Positions 37,293 to 45,085 are shown, counted from the stretch's first letter. The stretch: 64,000 nucleotides of DNA from Rhodococcus rhodnii (GCA_000720375.1 JOAA01000007.1:1-64000), one strand, 5' to 3'. Program-made: numbers and translations. The notes: generated by a model not told the origin, from the letters alone.

Positions 37293-37991
37293 ATGTCTGT
37301 GCTCTGCAACGGATGTGGTGAGGAGCTGCCAGTCCGCGCTGGCAGGCGAGGACGCCGCGCGGAGTATCACGGCCCAACGTGTCGGCAACGCGCCCGTCGT
37401 GCACGACTAGCCGTCGCGCCCGAAAGCCACGCGCTGCTTGCCAGACTCGATCAGGCGGAACATGCTCTTGCCGCGGCTCGCCGTGCGGTGCTCAACGGCC
37501 AGGACCCAAATGCTTCCATTGCACAGCTGAACACGGCCGCAACAGCCTTGCTGCTTGCTCGACGGCTGCCAGGAGGTGATCCCGCCCGAACCGATGTCAC
37601 GAAATACGTCACGCTTCCGACGGAGACACCGAGCTCTTCCACCGACCAGGCCACACTGGCACCGGCACACGAAACTCCAGACGGCGAAACCCAAGCAGGC
37701 AAAGCGCGGCCAGTAACACCAATGGATGTGATCGATCCTGATTCTGTCCAAGTTTCCCGCAGCTCAGACTTCGAAGTCAGCGGCAACTACCACGCGCTTA
37801 CCACAGTAGAAGGCGAACTTGTGCTGGTGGGCATCCTGCGCCGCTCCGGCCGCGCGGCCTGGCAAGCGCTGACACCGCCGCTGCTTCTCGTGCCCGGCGG
37901 TCCATGGCGCACACGCCAAGACGCTCTTCTCCACCTATTGCTGAACCAAGATCGAGTTCGGCGAGCCCGACCTGACCAACCCTTCGAATGA
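37293..37991 (+). CDS. Zinc-ribbon-like protein of unknown function
   Basis: A 232-residue protein. The N-terminus has a Cys-rich ribbon, LCNGCGEELPVRAGRRGRRA then EYHGPTCRQRARRARL, similar to the short zinc motif in some actinomycete mobile-element proteins. A coiled or helical middle (ARLDQAEHALAAARRAVLNG) follows, then an acidic linker. The C-terminal part (NYHALTTVEGELVLVGILRR) is predicted to be beta-rich. ATG 37293 follows AAGGG. The upstream repeat array suggests autoregulation or a DNA-binding role. I do not recognise the family. Confidence 0.65.
   Translation: MSVLCNGCGEELPVRAGRRGRRAEYHGPTCRQRARRARLAVAPESHALLARLDQAEHALAAARRAVLNGQDPNASIAQLNTAATALLLARRLPGGDPARTDVTKYVTLPTETPSSSTDQATLAPAHETPDGETQAGKARPVTPMDVIDPDSVQVSRSSDFEVSGNYHALTTVEGELVLVGILRRSGRAAWQALTPPLLLVPGGPWRTRQDALLHLLLNQDRVRRARPDQPFE
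37596..37613 (+). repeat. Third GTCACG-N6-GTCACG unit, inside the zinc-ribbon gene
   Basis: GTCACGaaatacGTCACG with the same 12-base phase as the two units upstream of the gene. The spacer is close to that of the first unit (aaaata). It lies within coding sequence, so the site may act as a roadblock or looping partner. Confidence 0.55.
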
Positions 37992-38017
37992 GTGTGAGTC
38001 GAGTTCACGGGGTAGTT

Positions 38018-38056
38018 GAGTGTCCGAGACGGTTGTGCGTACTGTTCAAACGCCTC
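38018..38056 (+). repeat. Dispersed intergenic repeat, copy C (divergent)
   Basis: GAGTGTCCGAGACGG then TGTGCGTACTGTTCAAACGC. The first block matches copies A and B; the second matches loosely. It lies between the ends of the convergent zinc-ribbon and PLD-like genes. Confidence 0.4.
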
Positions 38057-38064
38057 CAGCTCCT

Positions 38065-38979
38065 CTACCACGCGGGATCTGATCTTGCCCACCATTCCTG
38101 AGCGGGAGGCCGGGCTACAGCAGGACGGATCTCCGTGTAGTCTCCCTTGTAAAGGGTATTTGCAGGCGGAACATTGTACTCGACTGTGTCCCCAATCAAA
38201 TACCTATCGTGCCAATCTCGCATAGAATCTGCGAACCAGAACGCCTTGCCGCCCTTCATGTCGACTTCGGCTTGAAAGCGACGAAAATCAGACTTTGGCT
38301 TGTCGCCAAGCACTTGCGCGTCATTGCCAGACAGAATTCTTATTTCGCCAACTCTGGTGAAGTCTATTTCTTCGATAAGGTCTTCAAGGCATCGTCTGGA
38401 GAAATGTGGATCAATCCACCACAGGGTGCCCGTAATAGAGCGTATTACCTGGCGAAGTCGCACGACATTTAACATAGGTGTACGTGGTGATATTATCGCC
38501 GAAAGTCTGCGGTCTTCCCCTATGCTCGCTGCTTCTGGTGCAGGGCGCAGCGAGCGAACCGTCTTGAGGCGCTTTGAGTACGCAATCAGCCCCAACTCAT
38601 TCATCCAATTGAGCAGTCGGCGCAAATCGACCAGCGTCTTCCCAGAGGGTACCGCGCCGTGCAGTCGCAGCAGGTCAAATATGCCCTCATCGGTTACAGG
38701 CCCGTAGCCCTGCAACTCTTGCTCAATTACCTGAATCACAAATGCGCCGCGGATTGCATCGGCTAGGATCTGTTTTGATCGCTGCTGATCCCTTTGAACA
38801 AAAGCCGATTTGTAGAGTTCCTGGCCAGCACTTGTGAGATCCATGCCGTCGGCCAGAAGTGCGCCGTTCAATATTTGAATGGTCTTCTTGTCGGCCACCT
38901 CTTTTGTACCGAGTGCGCGTAGCGATCTTAGCAATGCAGAGGTCGACGTGTCCCAAAGGTCTTCGGACCAGGTAGTCAT
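38065..38979 (-). CDS. PLD-like nuclease-fold protein (second gene of a two-gene unit)
   Basis: A 304-residue protein. The first 150 residues are helical with winged-helix-like parts (VTDEGIFDLLRLHGAVPSGK, LLNWMNELGLIAYSK). The C-terminal part resembles a phospholipase-D-type domain: LWWIDPHFSRRCLEDLIEEI, VGEIRILSGN and DWHDRYLIGD, where the His-Asp-Arg-Tyr at 257-260 replaces the classic HKD. Such PLD-like (MIT_C-type) domains occur in bacterial conflict proteins. It overlaps the upstream gene by four bases. The region is clearly lower in GC, a sign of transfer. Confidence 0.6.
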   Translation of the reverse strand: MTTWSEDLWDTSTSALLRSLRALGTKEVADKKTIQILNGALLADGMDLTSAGQELYKSAFVQRDQQRSKQILADAIRGAFVIQVIEQELQGYGPVTDEGIFDLLRLHGAVPSGKTLVDLRRLLNWMNELGLIAYSKRLKTVRSLRPAPEAASIGEDRRLSAIISPRTPMLNVVRLRQVIRSITGTLWWIDPHFSRRCLEDLIEEIDFTRVGEIRILSGNDAQVLGDKPKSDFRRFQAEVDMKGGKAFWFADSMRDWHDRYLIGDTVEYNVPPANTLYKGDYTEIRPAVARPPAQEWWARSDPAW

Positions 38980-39743
38980 GTGTTGTCCGACTTGTTTCCA
39001 AGTCCGAGCGTCTTGAGCAGTGACCGTAGCCCTTCAACGTTGTCGTCATTCACTGTTATGTTCACGGTGACATTTACTGTAACGTCCCCACTCGTCACGT
39101 TTTTAGCGCCGGTCAATCCATCCATTTTTGCATGTGGCGCCTCGATTGTAGGTGCAGTTGGGGCCTCCGGCTCGTCGAGGTGCCCGGTAGTGGTTTCCTC
39201 TTCGACGCGAGTTTGCTCCTGCTTCGTCAATGAGACGTTATTTTCGGCATCGAGAACCTGTGCGTATCGCGCGGATTCTATCAATGCGCGGGCGGCTTGC
39301 TGGGCAACTGGCAGGTTGACAGAATGCTGATAGTGAAACCTCTTTGCAAGAATTTCCTCATTCGCAAGTTTGTCTCCGTCATACTCGGCCAAGACCGCAG
39401 CGAAGTGTTTCTGCGACAATAGAGCTTGGCGACGAGCGTCCAACTGTGCGGCGGAATCAAAATCTTGCACAACCTGACGACCAAGTTCCGTTATCTTAAT
39501 AGTGCCGCCGCTGGCAGTGGCTAGTCCATAGTGGCCCATCGAGCCAATTCGCATATCATAAGCACTTGACTTCTCAGACATTCCGAGTGATTGCGCCAGC
39601 GATTCCCTCGGAATTTCTTGCGTTCGCCCCAGCTCCCAGAGCTTGGTTGCTACCTCTTGTGCCTGCTGAAGGTTTGACTTCGGCAAAGGCGTGCCTCGCA
39701 CCACTCGCGGCCGGGCTTTCTCGTCCTCCTGCGCTTCTGTCAT
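38976..39743 (-). CDS. Winged-helix protein with repetitive beta-strand C-terminus (first gene of the pair)
   Basis: A 255-residue protein. Residues about 20-80 look like a winged helix: PKSNLQQAQEVATKLWELGR, MSEKSSAYDMRIGSMGHYGL, IKITELGRQVV. A long helical middle and an acidic linker lead to a tail of alternating residues (GDVTVNVTVNITVNDDN) that could stack as a beta-sheet or assemble into a filament. A last short helix (VEGLRSLLKTLGL) follows. It overlaps the PLD-like gene by ATGA. It may be the sensor or scaffold of that effector. I do not recognise the family. Confidence 0.6.
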   Translation of the reverse strand: MTEAQEDEKARPRVVRGTPLPKSNLQQAQEVATKLWELGRTQEIPRESLAQSLGMSEKSSAYDMRIGSMGHYGLATASGGTIKITELGRQVVQDFDSAAQLDARRQALLSQKHFAAVLAEYDGDKLANEEILAKRFHYQHSVNLPVAQQAARALIESARYAQVLDAENNVSLTKQEQTRVEEETTTGHLDEPEAPTAPTIEAPHAKMDGLTGAKNVTSGDVTVNVTVNITVNDDNVEGLRSLLKTLGLGNKSDNT

Positions 39744-40006
39744 CTCGACCTCCTCTGGTGAGAAGCCAGGGGCGGAACGTTACCTCATGAACAACGTCGA
39801 CACATAGAGTGAAGTCGATTTGTTGCAAAGTTGACGATTTTCGAACCTATGTTCAAAACGGGCGCCACGAGCATCGACCCGAGAGCGATCATCAGCTGGG
39901 CCGGATGATCTCCGGTGAGTCTTACTACGAGATGCTCTGGTAAGCAGACGTACTTGGCGCATGGTCGGGTTCGTGTGGCATTTGTACCCGAAAGAAGCAG
40001 GGTGGC
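39744..40006. other. Intergenic sequence with no supported gene
   Basis: Between the winged-helix gene and the recombinase remnant. It should contain the promoter of the minus-strand pair. I see no coding pattern. Confidence 0.35.
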
Positions 40007-40302
40007 ATGATCCGGAAAGGCGTCTACTACCACTGTCTCGCCCGCACGCTAGCGCCAGGCTCGGAGACCTTGGCGGATCATCCGAGGACGGTGAACCTAC
40101 GAGAACGTTGAGGAGACTGTTGCAGCGCTCCTGGCATCCCAGGAAGAGGCGACCGGTGTGGCGCCCACACGCATGAGCAGGCGAGGCGACGGCTTGCCGA
40201 CGCAGAGACGAGTTTGAAGCGGCGTCAGGCCGCAATCGCGGCCGATGTCGGACCCGGCGGCGCCTGCTACACGTCCATGAGTTTCCACGCCTCCATGCAA
40301 TA
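40007..40302 (+). pseudogene. Decayed large serine recombinase (zinc-ribbon and coiled-coil part)
   Basis: From 40007 the codons give GVYYHCLARTLAPGSETLAD then HPRTVNLREN. The intact recombinase at 52791-54548 has YYRCPARTLAPGSPALADHP then TVYVRED. After a frameshift the remnant continues ARRRLADAETSLKRRQAAIA, aligning with ARRLKDAEAKLRRFQAAIEA. The catalytic N-terminal domain is absent. This is the tail of a lost integrase and marks an old integration site. Confidence 0.75.
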
Positions 40303-40423
40303 ACGTGGCTGAATCTTCGCTAACTACCAGGATGGTTAGTTACTTCTGACCTACGTTTCCAAAAACCCGGTTGCTAGCTTGACTATCCTAGACAGCGAGA
40401 TTCCCAATCCGAAAGGTTGGACG

Positions 40424-41710
40424 ATGGAAAAGCGTCGATCGGCACGCCTCTTCGATGAGGGAGTCTTCGTTCCTGTAGAAGACCGCGACCGTTGGCTGGC
40501 AGACGGATTTCGCATGCTTGGAGCGTCGGCGTATCAGGCGAGACCTTCAGGCAAGCATGTAAGCGCATTTGAATATAGCGCGCACGATATCGAGTCGGAT
40601 ACCTTCCTAGAAGTATTGTTTGAGCGTTCCAATACCGCGCAATGCTGGTTGCATGGGTATCAAGATAACAACGAACTGATCGCGTGGCGAAATGCTTTCA
40701 AATCTGCTTCATTGGACCTTGCGACACCGCTTCAAGAGTTTACTTGGCACGCTCTAATCGGCCTGTCACGAATCAAGGATATGACTCCATTGATGAATGC
40801 TAGATTGCCCGCCGATATATCAATAGAGTCGTTTGAATTTGAAGTTAGCCCACACCGATTGATAGAGTATGCCACGAACCCGCTAGACCCAAGCTCTTCT
40901 GCGTTGATGATTAGTTGGCCAGTTCATCTAAAAGGCGTTTCACCGGGCAGGGATTGGTGGGAGGCGTGCAAGTCTGCTTCACGTAACATCCGACTAATTT
41001 GCGCATTGCTGTCGGTTGCTTATCGGTCGGCGTTTCAAACGTGGGTTCCTAGGGTATTGCCCGGTCAGCTCATAGAGGGCTTCGATTTTCAGTTTCCAGT
41101 TACTCAAGAAGCTATTGAAAAAGTCCATGGCAACGAAAAATACGAAAAACCTGGAACGCTTCCTTCAGTTCCTTGGCTCGACGACGCCATGCGGACGCTC
41201 AATGAAGATCTCGATCTGGCAGACACGTTGATCGCCTTCCATGAATCACTAATTCTATCCGCCGCTCATCCATCTGTTGCGGTGGTGCTGTTGGTTGCTG
41301 CGATCGAATCGATTGGAGCCCGACATGTTGAATTGAAACATTGTTCGTGTTGTGAAAAATGCGAAGCGGAGACTGGCTACGCGGACAGATTTCGGAAGAT
41401 GCTCCGTGAGGTTCTGCACAGTTCTGAGGCTCGGAAAGTAAGTTCCGCATACGAAAATAGATCAGCCACTGCACATGCAGGAAAACTTTTCGGTCACGAC
41501 AGGAGCCTTGGTCTTGATCGTTCGTCGGATATATTCTCTACCGACCCTGAGCGAGACTTTTCGCATGAACTAGTCTTCTCGCTCACCAAGGCGTGCACAC
41601 GCTTGCTTGTCTTGGAGCTAGGCGGGCCACGAACGTGGAATCGGTCGAAGGAGGACACTCCAGGTGGCGTCATCGCAGCGAGCGTGCTGCTTCGTGACAT
41701 GACAATTTGA
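40424..41710 (+). CDS. HEPN-motif protein with Cys cluster
   Basis: A 428-residue protein of unknown family. The N-terminal 250 residues have no motif I can name. The C-terminal helical region begins ADTLIAFHESLILSAAHPSV and holds a Cys cluster (KHCSCCEKCEAE, residues 307-313) that could bind zinc. The HEPN motif R-x4-H is at residues 346-351 (YENRSATAHAGKLFG). HEPN proteins of this layout resemble ApeA-type antiphage RNases. ATG 40424 has GAAAGG seven bases upstream; a TTG frame extends to 40379. Low GC content and convergent orientation to the next HEPN gene suggest acquired defence cargo. Confidence 0.7.
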   Translation: MEKRRSARLFDEGVFVPVEDRDRWLADGFRMLGASAYQARPSGKHVSAFEYSAHDIESDTFLEVLFERSNTAQCWLHGYQDNNELIAWRNAFKSASLDLATPLQEFTWHALIGLSRIKDMTPLMNARLPADISIESFEFEVSPHRLIEYATNPLDPSSSALMISWPVHLKGVSPGRDWWEACKSASRNIRLICALLSVAYRSAFQTWVPRVLPGQLIEGFDFQFPVTQEAIEKVHGNEKYEKPGTLPSVPWLDDAMRTLNEDLDLADTLIAFHESLILSAAHPSVAVVLLVAAIESIGARHVELKHCSCCEKCEAETGYADRFRKMLREVLHSSEARKVSSAYENRSATAHAGKLFGHDRSLGLDRSSDIFSTDPERDFSHELVFSLTKACTRLLVLELGGPRTWNRSKEDTPGGVIAASVLLRDMTI

Positions 41711-41781
41711 TATTCGCGACGTTAGTAGTGACGCTACAAGCGCGGTTCAGTCATGCCTACTACTCGACGGGAACGGATTAT

Positions 41782-42561
41782 TTAGTAGCCATCCTCGTCG
41801 AGATCAAGCTTCACTTTTGGTGTAGAAATCTGCATCGCATTGCTGGACGATTTTACTCGAATGGGGCGCCGCTGCCAGCGTCGCTGAAGCATTTCCTCCC
41901 ATTGCTTGCTGCCATCTTTCTCCAGTCGAGAAGCAGCAGACAGTAGATTTTGAAATTGTTTGTCGAAATCTCGTTCAAATGAGCTCGCGATAAGTAGGTC
42001 ATAAACGACCCTTGAAAGATGCCTGAAGAGGTTGCGTTTGACTTGAAGTTGCCAGAGATTTGTTTCGCTTAGGTGCTTCATCTTTACTGGCGAGACGGTC
42101 ATTCGATCGTTTCCCAGCGTGTATACCCAGCCTCCATGTGCCAATGCATTGCGAAGCTCGATCAATGGGGATATATGCAGGTCAATTGCGTCGGAAATAG
42201 CCTTATGGCGAGCCTTGTTAGAAGGGCGAAGACCTTCAGGTACGCGGCGAAGTCGAATGTCTTCCAAATTGGCGAAACCTATGTCGATTAGGCGGTGCCA
42301 CGTGTCCATGATGGTATCGCTAGCAAGGATCTCGTCACGTCTCGCGAAGGCGGCGGAGTCTTTATGAAATATAAACTCCATTAGGCGACTCTCGAAGAGA
42401 GCCGCCAGATTAAGAGCCGCCAGCCTAGTTTGAGCTTGTATATCTTCGGTCTTGCCGCGTTTGATGAACTCGCGACAGTATCGGGCAGTGGCGGCGAACC
42501 CAGTTTGCAGCAGCTTGGAGTTTTCGTGATGGTAACGCCAAATCCGAAATTGATCAGTCAA
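41782..42561 (-). CDS. Second HEPN-motif protein
   Basis: A 259-residue mostly helical protein. LNLAALFESRLMEFIFHKDS is followed by the HEPN motif R-x4-H at 137-142 in SPLIELRNALAHGGWVYTLG. LQVKRNLFRHLSRVVYDLLI completes the helical bundle. The C-terminal 60 residues are basic and probably disordered (RRWQRRPIRVKSSSN). It is convergent with the 428-residue HEPN gene, only 71 bases apart. It may be a stand-alone ribonuclease, an antitoxin-like partner, or an inactive relative. Confidence 0.7.
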   Translation of the reverse strand: MTDQFRIWRYHHENSKLLQTGFAATARYCREFIKRGKTEDIQAQTRLAALNLAALFESRLMEFIFHKDSAAFARRDEILASDTIMDTWHRLIDIGFANLEDIRLRRVPEGLRPSNKARHKAISDAIDLHISPLIELRNALAHGGWVYTLGNDRMTVSPVKMKHLSETNLWQLQVKRNLFRHLSRVVYDLLIASSFERDFDKQFQNLLSAASRLEKDGSKQWEEMLQRRWQRRPIRVKSSSNAMQISTPKVKLDLDEDGY

Positions 42562-42585
42562 TCGCCGCTCGCATAGTCTGGATTG

Positions 42586-42634
42586 CCGGGTCGGCGCAAG
42601 ACAGGACGTTAGGTTCTGTCCTCCGCCGACCCGG
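42586..42634. repeat. 11-bp inverted repeat spanning the 3' end of the tRNA-like gene
   Basis: CCGGGTCGGCG (42586-42596) is the exact inverse of CGCCGACCCGG (42624-42634). The right arm is the tRNA-like gene's own acceptor 3' strand plus part of its T stem. Between the arms AGGAC and GTCCT can also pair. The RNA could thus fold the tRNA 3' end into a long hairpin instead of the cloverleaf. Confidence 0.65.
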
Positions 42635-42694
42635 GAATCGAACCCGGGAACTCCCCGCTAAACGGGGCGTGTTAACCATTACACCAATCGGGCC
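42622..42694 (-). tRNA. tRNA-like gene with apparent UUA (suppressor) anticodon
   Basis: On the minus strand the D arm (GTGT...ACAC), T arm (CCGGG TTCGATT CCCGG) and an anticodon arm CCCC GTTTAGC GGGG are all formed. The 7-base loop places TTA at positions 34-36, which would read UAA/UAG stop codons. The acceptor stem pairs at positions 3-7, but positions 1-72 and 2-71 do not pair and no CCA is encoded. The D arm resembles tRNA-Gln/Glu. It is either a degenerate tRNA or a mobile-element suppressor tRNA. Automated callers might give another identity. Confidence 0.6.
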
Positions 42695-43118
42695 ATCCGT
42701 TGACCTTCTTACGGTGTCAGCTGATCAGGCGAACACTCGAAGCATCAACGGCAGCTTACTGTGTAGCATACCATGGTCCAGTTGACCTTAAGATGACAGG
42801 CGCTTGTACACGAAAGTGTGATCGAAGCCGTCTTCGCGATGCTCGCTATTGCACGACGACCGACGCCATAGTCTGCAACAGCAGCCCAGTGCACATGGGA
42901 GTGCTTTACGTAAGATTCCGCTTTTTGGCGTCATATTTGCGGGCATCTGGAGTACGGAGGAACTAGTTCGTACTTGCCGTTCTTGCCAAACCTGGTTCGC
43001 CGGAATGAGTCCAACCGTTACAGTCCGTTCTTGGTTCGATCTGACACTTTGCGCTTTGTGGATGGGTGCCGATGGTACTCCGCCGCCATTGTTGGCCTGT
43101 AAGTGGTCGCGAGGTCTG
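42695..43118. other. Intergenic sequence with no supported gene
   Basis: About 420 bases. The open frames here lack ribosome sites and motifs. It may contain the left end of the tRNA-Leu-borne element, but I could not find a copy of the tRNA-Leu 3' end. Confidence 0.35.
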
Positions 43119-43775
43119 CTATTTCTGGTTGGCGGGCAGGTTCGCTTCGGCGGGGTTGGCCCAGATGAGGTGTGGCGTGGTCTGGGGGTTGATGCGGACG
43201 TAGTTCAGTGCATTCTCAGGGGCCGTCAGGGAGTAGTGGTTGTTGCCGTCGGCGGTGACCATGTATGCGCTGTCTTCGAAGGCCATGCCCCATGCGGTGA
43301 TCGCTGCGTCTTCGCGGTGGCCGTGTTCGATCACGACGGCGAAGACACGAGGTGCCTGGTCGGTGACCATTTCGACCAGCAGGCTGTTGAACTCCTCGTT
43401 ATCGCCGAGAGAGTCAGGGGCGTCGGGCTCTGAAGTATACTTGTCTACTTCGGACTGGCTCGTGGGCACGGTTGAGCTCCCTGTCATGATGTGGTTGGGG
43501 TTGGGGTTGGTGCGACTATGTGGGTTAGACGCTTTGTTGGCTTCGCGGACTTCGTCGAGCAGGGTGGGGTCGTAGGCGTCGTAGAGGTCCATCATTGAGC
43601 GGACGAGATGGACGTTCGCCTTGGTCTGGCCGGTTTCCACGCGGTGCAGTGCGCTCCGGGTTTTGTCGAGCTTCGGCGCGGCGATGTCGATGGTGAGGCG
43701 CGCCTCTTCACGCATCCGGCGTAGCTTGGCGCCGAGCTCGCGGCGTATGACTGGAGGACGGTTCCGTTCGGACAC
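43119..43775 (-). CDS. XRE-family helix-turn-helix regulator
   Basis: A 218-residue protein. The XRE domain is at residues 12-70: LGAKLRRMREEARLTIDIAA, then DKTRSALHRVETGQTKAN. The rest differs from the usual DUF5753 regulators: an acidic linker, then a beta-rich part (RVFAVVIEHGHREDAAITAW, YMVTADGNNHYSLTAPENAL). The domain after the HTH is not one I recognise. It may regulate the two small genes upstream or the element as a whole. Confidence 0.75.
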   Translation of the reverse strand: MSERNRPPVIRRELGAKLRRMREEARLTIDIAAPKLDKTRSALHRVETGQTKANVHLVRSMMDLYDAYDPTLLDEVREANKASNPHSRTNPNPNHIMTGSSTVPTSQSEVDKYTSEPDAPDSLGDNEEFNSLLVEMVTDQAPRVFAVVIEHGHREDAAITAWGMAFEDSAYMVTADGNNHYSLTAPENALNYVRINPQTTPHLIWANPAEANLPANQK

Positions 43776-43846
43776 GTCGGGTCTCCCGTGTGCTGTTCGT
43801 TGGTGAAGCGTTGGTTGGGGTGCGGGGCGTCGTCGCGTCGTGGGAG

Positions 43847-44338
43847 TTAGACCGCGGCGACAGCGAAGGTGGCGGATGGCGTGGTGCGGCCGCAGGTGTA
43901 GAGCATGTGGCGGGCTAGGTGGCCAGGACCGTCTGTAGCCGGGTCAAGTCGGGTTCGGCTGATGGCAATGGCGCCTTTTGGTGTGCTGGTAATGGTTTGA
44001 GGCATGGCAACGATGAGGGCGATGGCGAACGCGATCACGTCGGTGCGAAGGTCGTCGGTGAGATCTGGGGCGAGGCCGATCGTCGCAGCAAGGTTGTCGT
44101 TGTCTTGGCTGAGAGTGGCGAGTGCGGAGACATCGGCTGGGGTGCCGTCGGTGAGGTCGAAGACGTCCACATTGGTCGTGTCGGCCAGGGCGAGGACGCG
44201 TTGTAGCGGCGTGGACTTCGTGAGTGGGCCGTCTTTGGGGTAGCCGATGAGGTTCGGCACGGACGGGCGCACCATCGGGAGTTCGCAGTCAGGGCACAGT
44301 TCTGCGTCGTGACGTGACTCGGTTTCGCTGGTCGGCAT
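43847..44338 (-). CDS. Hypothetical protein with N-terminal Cys pair
   Basis: A 163-residue protein. A CPDCELP pair near the start may bind zinc. The middle contains TPLQRVLALADTTNVDVFDL and an alanine-rich helix (LRTDVIAFAIALIVAMPQTI). It is on the same strand as the XRE regulator with a 71-base gap. I see no known family. Coding is supported by length, the start ATG 44338 and neighbours on the same strand. Confidence 0.55.
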   Translation of the reverse strand: MPTSETESRHDAELCPDCELPMVRPSVPNLIGYPKDGPLTKSTPLQRVLALADTTNVDVFDLTDGTPADVSALATLSQDNDNLAATIGLAPDLTDDLRTDVIAFAIALIVAMPQTITSTPKGAIAISRTRLDPATDGPGHLARHMLYTCGRTTPSATFAVAAV

Positions 44339-44377
44339 AGGGGCGTCCTCGTTGGTGCGTCGTGCGAAGGCAGAGGG

Positions 44378-44620
44378 CTACGGGGTGGCAGTGCGGCAAC
44401 GGCGAAGTACTGCGGTGCAGTACGGGCAGCGGCCGTGGGGTGGCTCGGTCATGGACGGTGGAATGACCGTTGCTCGACATAACGCGCGGTAGGTGCCGGA
44501 CCGGGAAGTGATCCCCACGGCCATGTCCTCCCGGGTGACTGCGTGGTCGGCGTTATCGACGATGCTGGTTATCCAGACAGGGCGCACCGGGCATGCCAGA
44601 GCGCTGGTTGTCGCGGACAC
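44378..44620 (-). CDS. Small hypothetical protein with CxxC motif
   Basis: An 80-residue frame starting at GTG. The C-terminus GRCPYCTAVLRRC could bind zinc. It lies 39 bases before the previous gene on the same strand. Family unknown; it could be spurious. Confidence 0.4.
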   Translation of the reverse strand: MSATTSALACPVRPVWITSIVDNADHAVTREDMAVGITSRSGTYRALCRATVIPPSMTEPPHGRCPYCTAVLRRCRTATP

Positions 44621-45085
44621 AGGTGTTCCCTCCCGATGCTTGGGTCGCGGACGGGACTGGGCACTTGATCCCGTCCGCGACGTTGTCCAGCGCTGGAAGA
44701 CGGCGCCGATGTTCGCCGCGCTGGACCGCCTCGCCGAGTCCGATTCCGGAAGACTTCGGGTTGGCTGAAATCAGCATGTCGGGATTCCAGATATCAAAAC
44801 ACGATCTTGGGACGACATTCGGCGACATGAGGGGCCAGGCCCTCCTGAGGGGAGATTCGGGCCGGTGGGACGGGTTCGTGCCTGACGTGTCCGGTCGTCC
44901 CAGGTGAGGATCTTCCCAGGTCAGGAGGCTAATACGGGGTGTCCCGGTATTGCGACAGGTCAAGTCATCGTTGGGCCTGAGAAGGACGGGCCGGGACAGG
45001 GGCGGTTGCCGTTCGTGCGAAACTGAAATCAGCTGGTTAGTCAGGGCTGTTCGTTACTTGGGCTGAGCGGACGGGAGAGGTTTCG
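44621..45085. promoter_or_regulatory. Intergenic region with two copies of a GCTGAAATCAGC-type motif
   Basis: About 465 bases. GCTGAAATCAGC is at 44764-44775 and CTGAAATCAG at 45023-45032, the latter 54 bases before ATG 45086. Each is a near-palindrome (GCTGA and TCAGC around AA). Further copies lie before the 49123 operon and at the start of the integrase gene. The candidate binder is one of the element's XRE repressors. Overlapping open frames here on both strands are not supported. Confidence 0.55.

Noticed and set aside
37149..37388. 79-codon minus-strand frame before the zinc-ribbon gene
   Set aside because: It overlaps the repeat array and the start of the opposite gene, and has no ribosome site or motif.
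30391..42700. CRISPR array
   Set aside because: I looked for regularly spaced direct repeats of 25-40 bases in the island and found none; only dispersed single repeats are present.
44553..44963. 136-codon minus-strand and 104-codon plus-strand frames in the 44.6-45.0 kb gap
   Set aside because: They overlap each other on opposite strands, lack motifs and lie over the operator copies.
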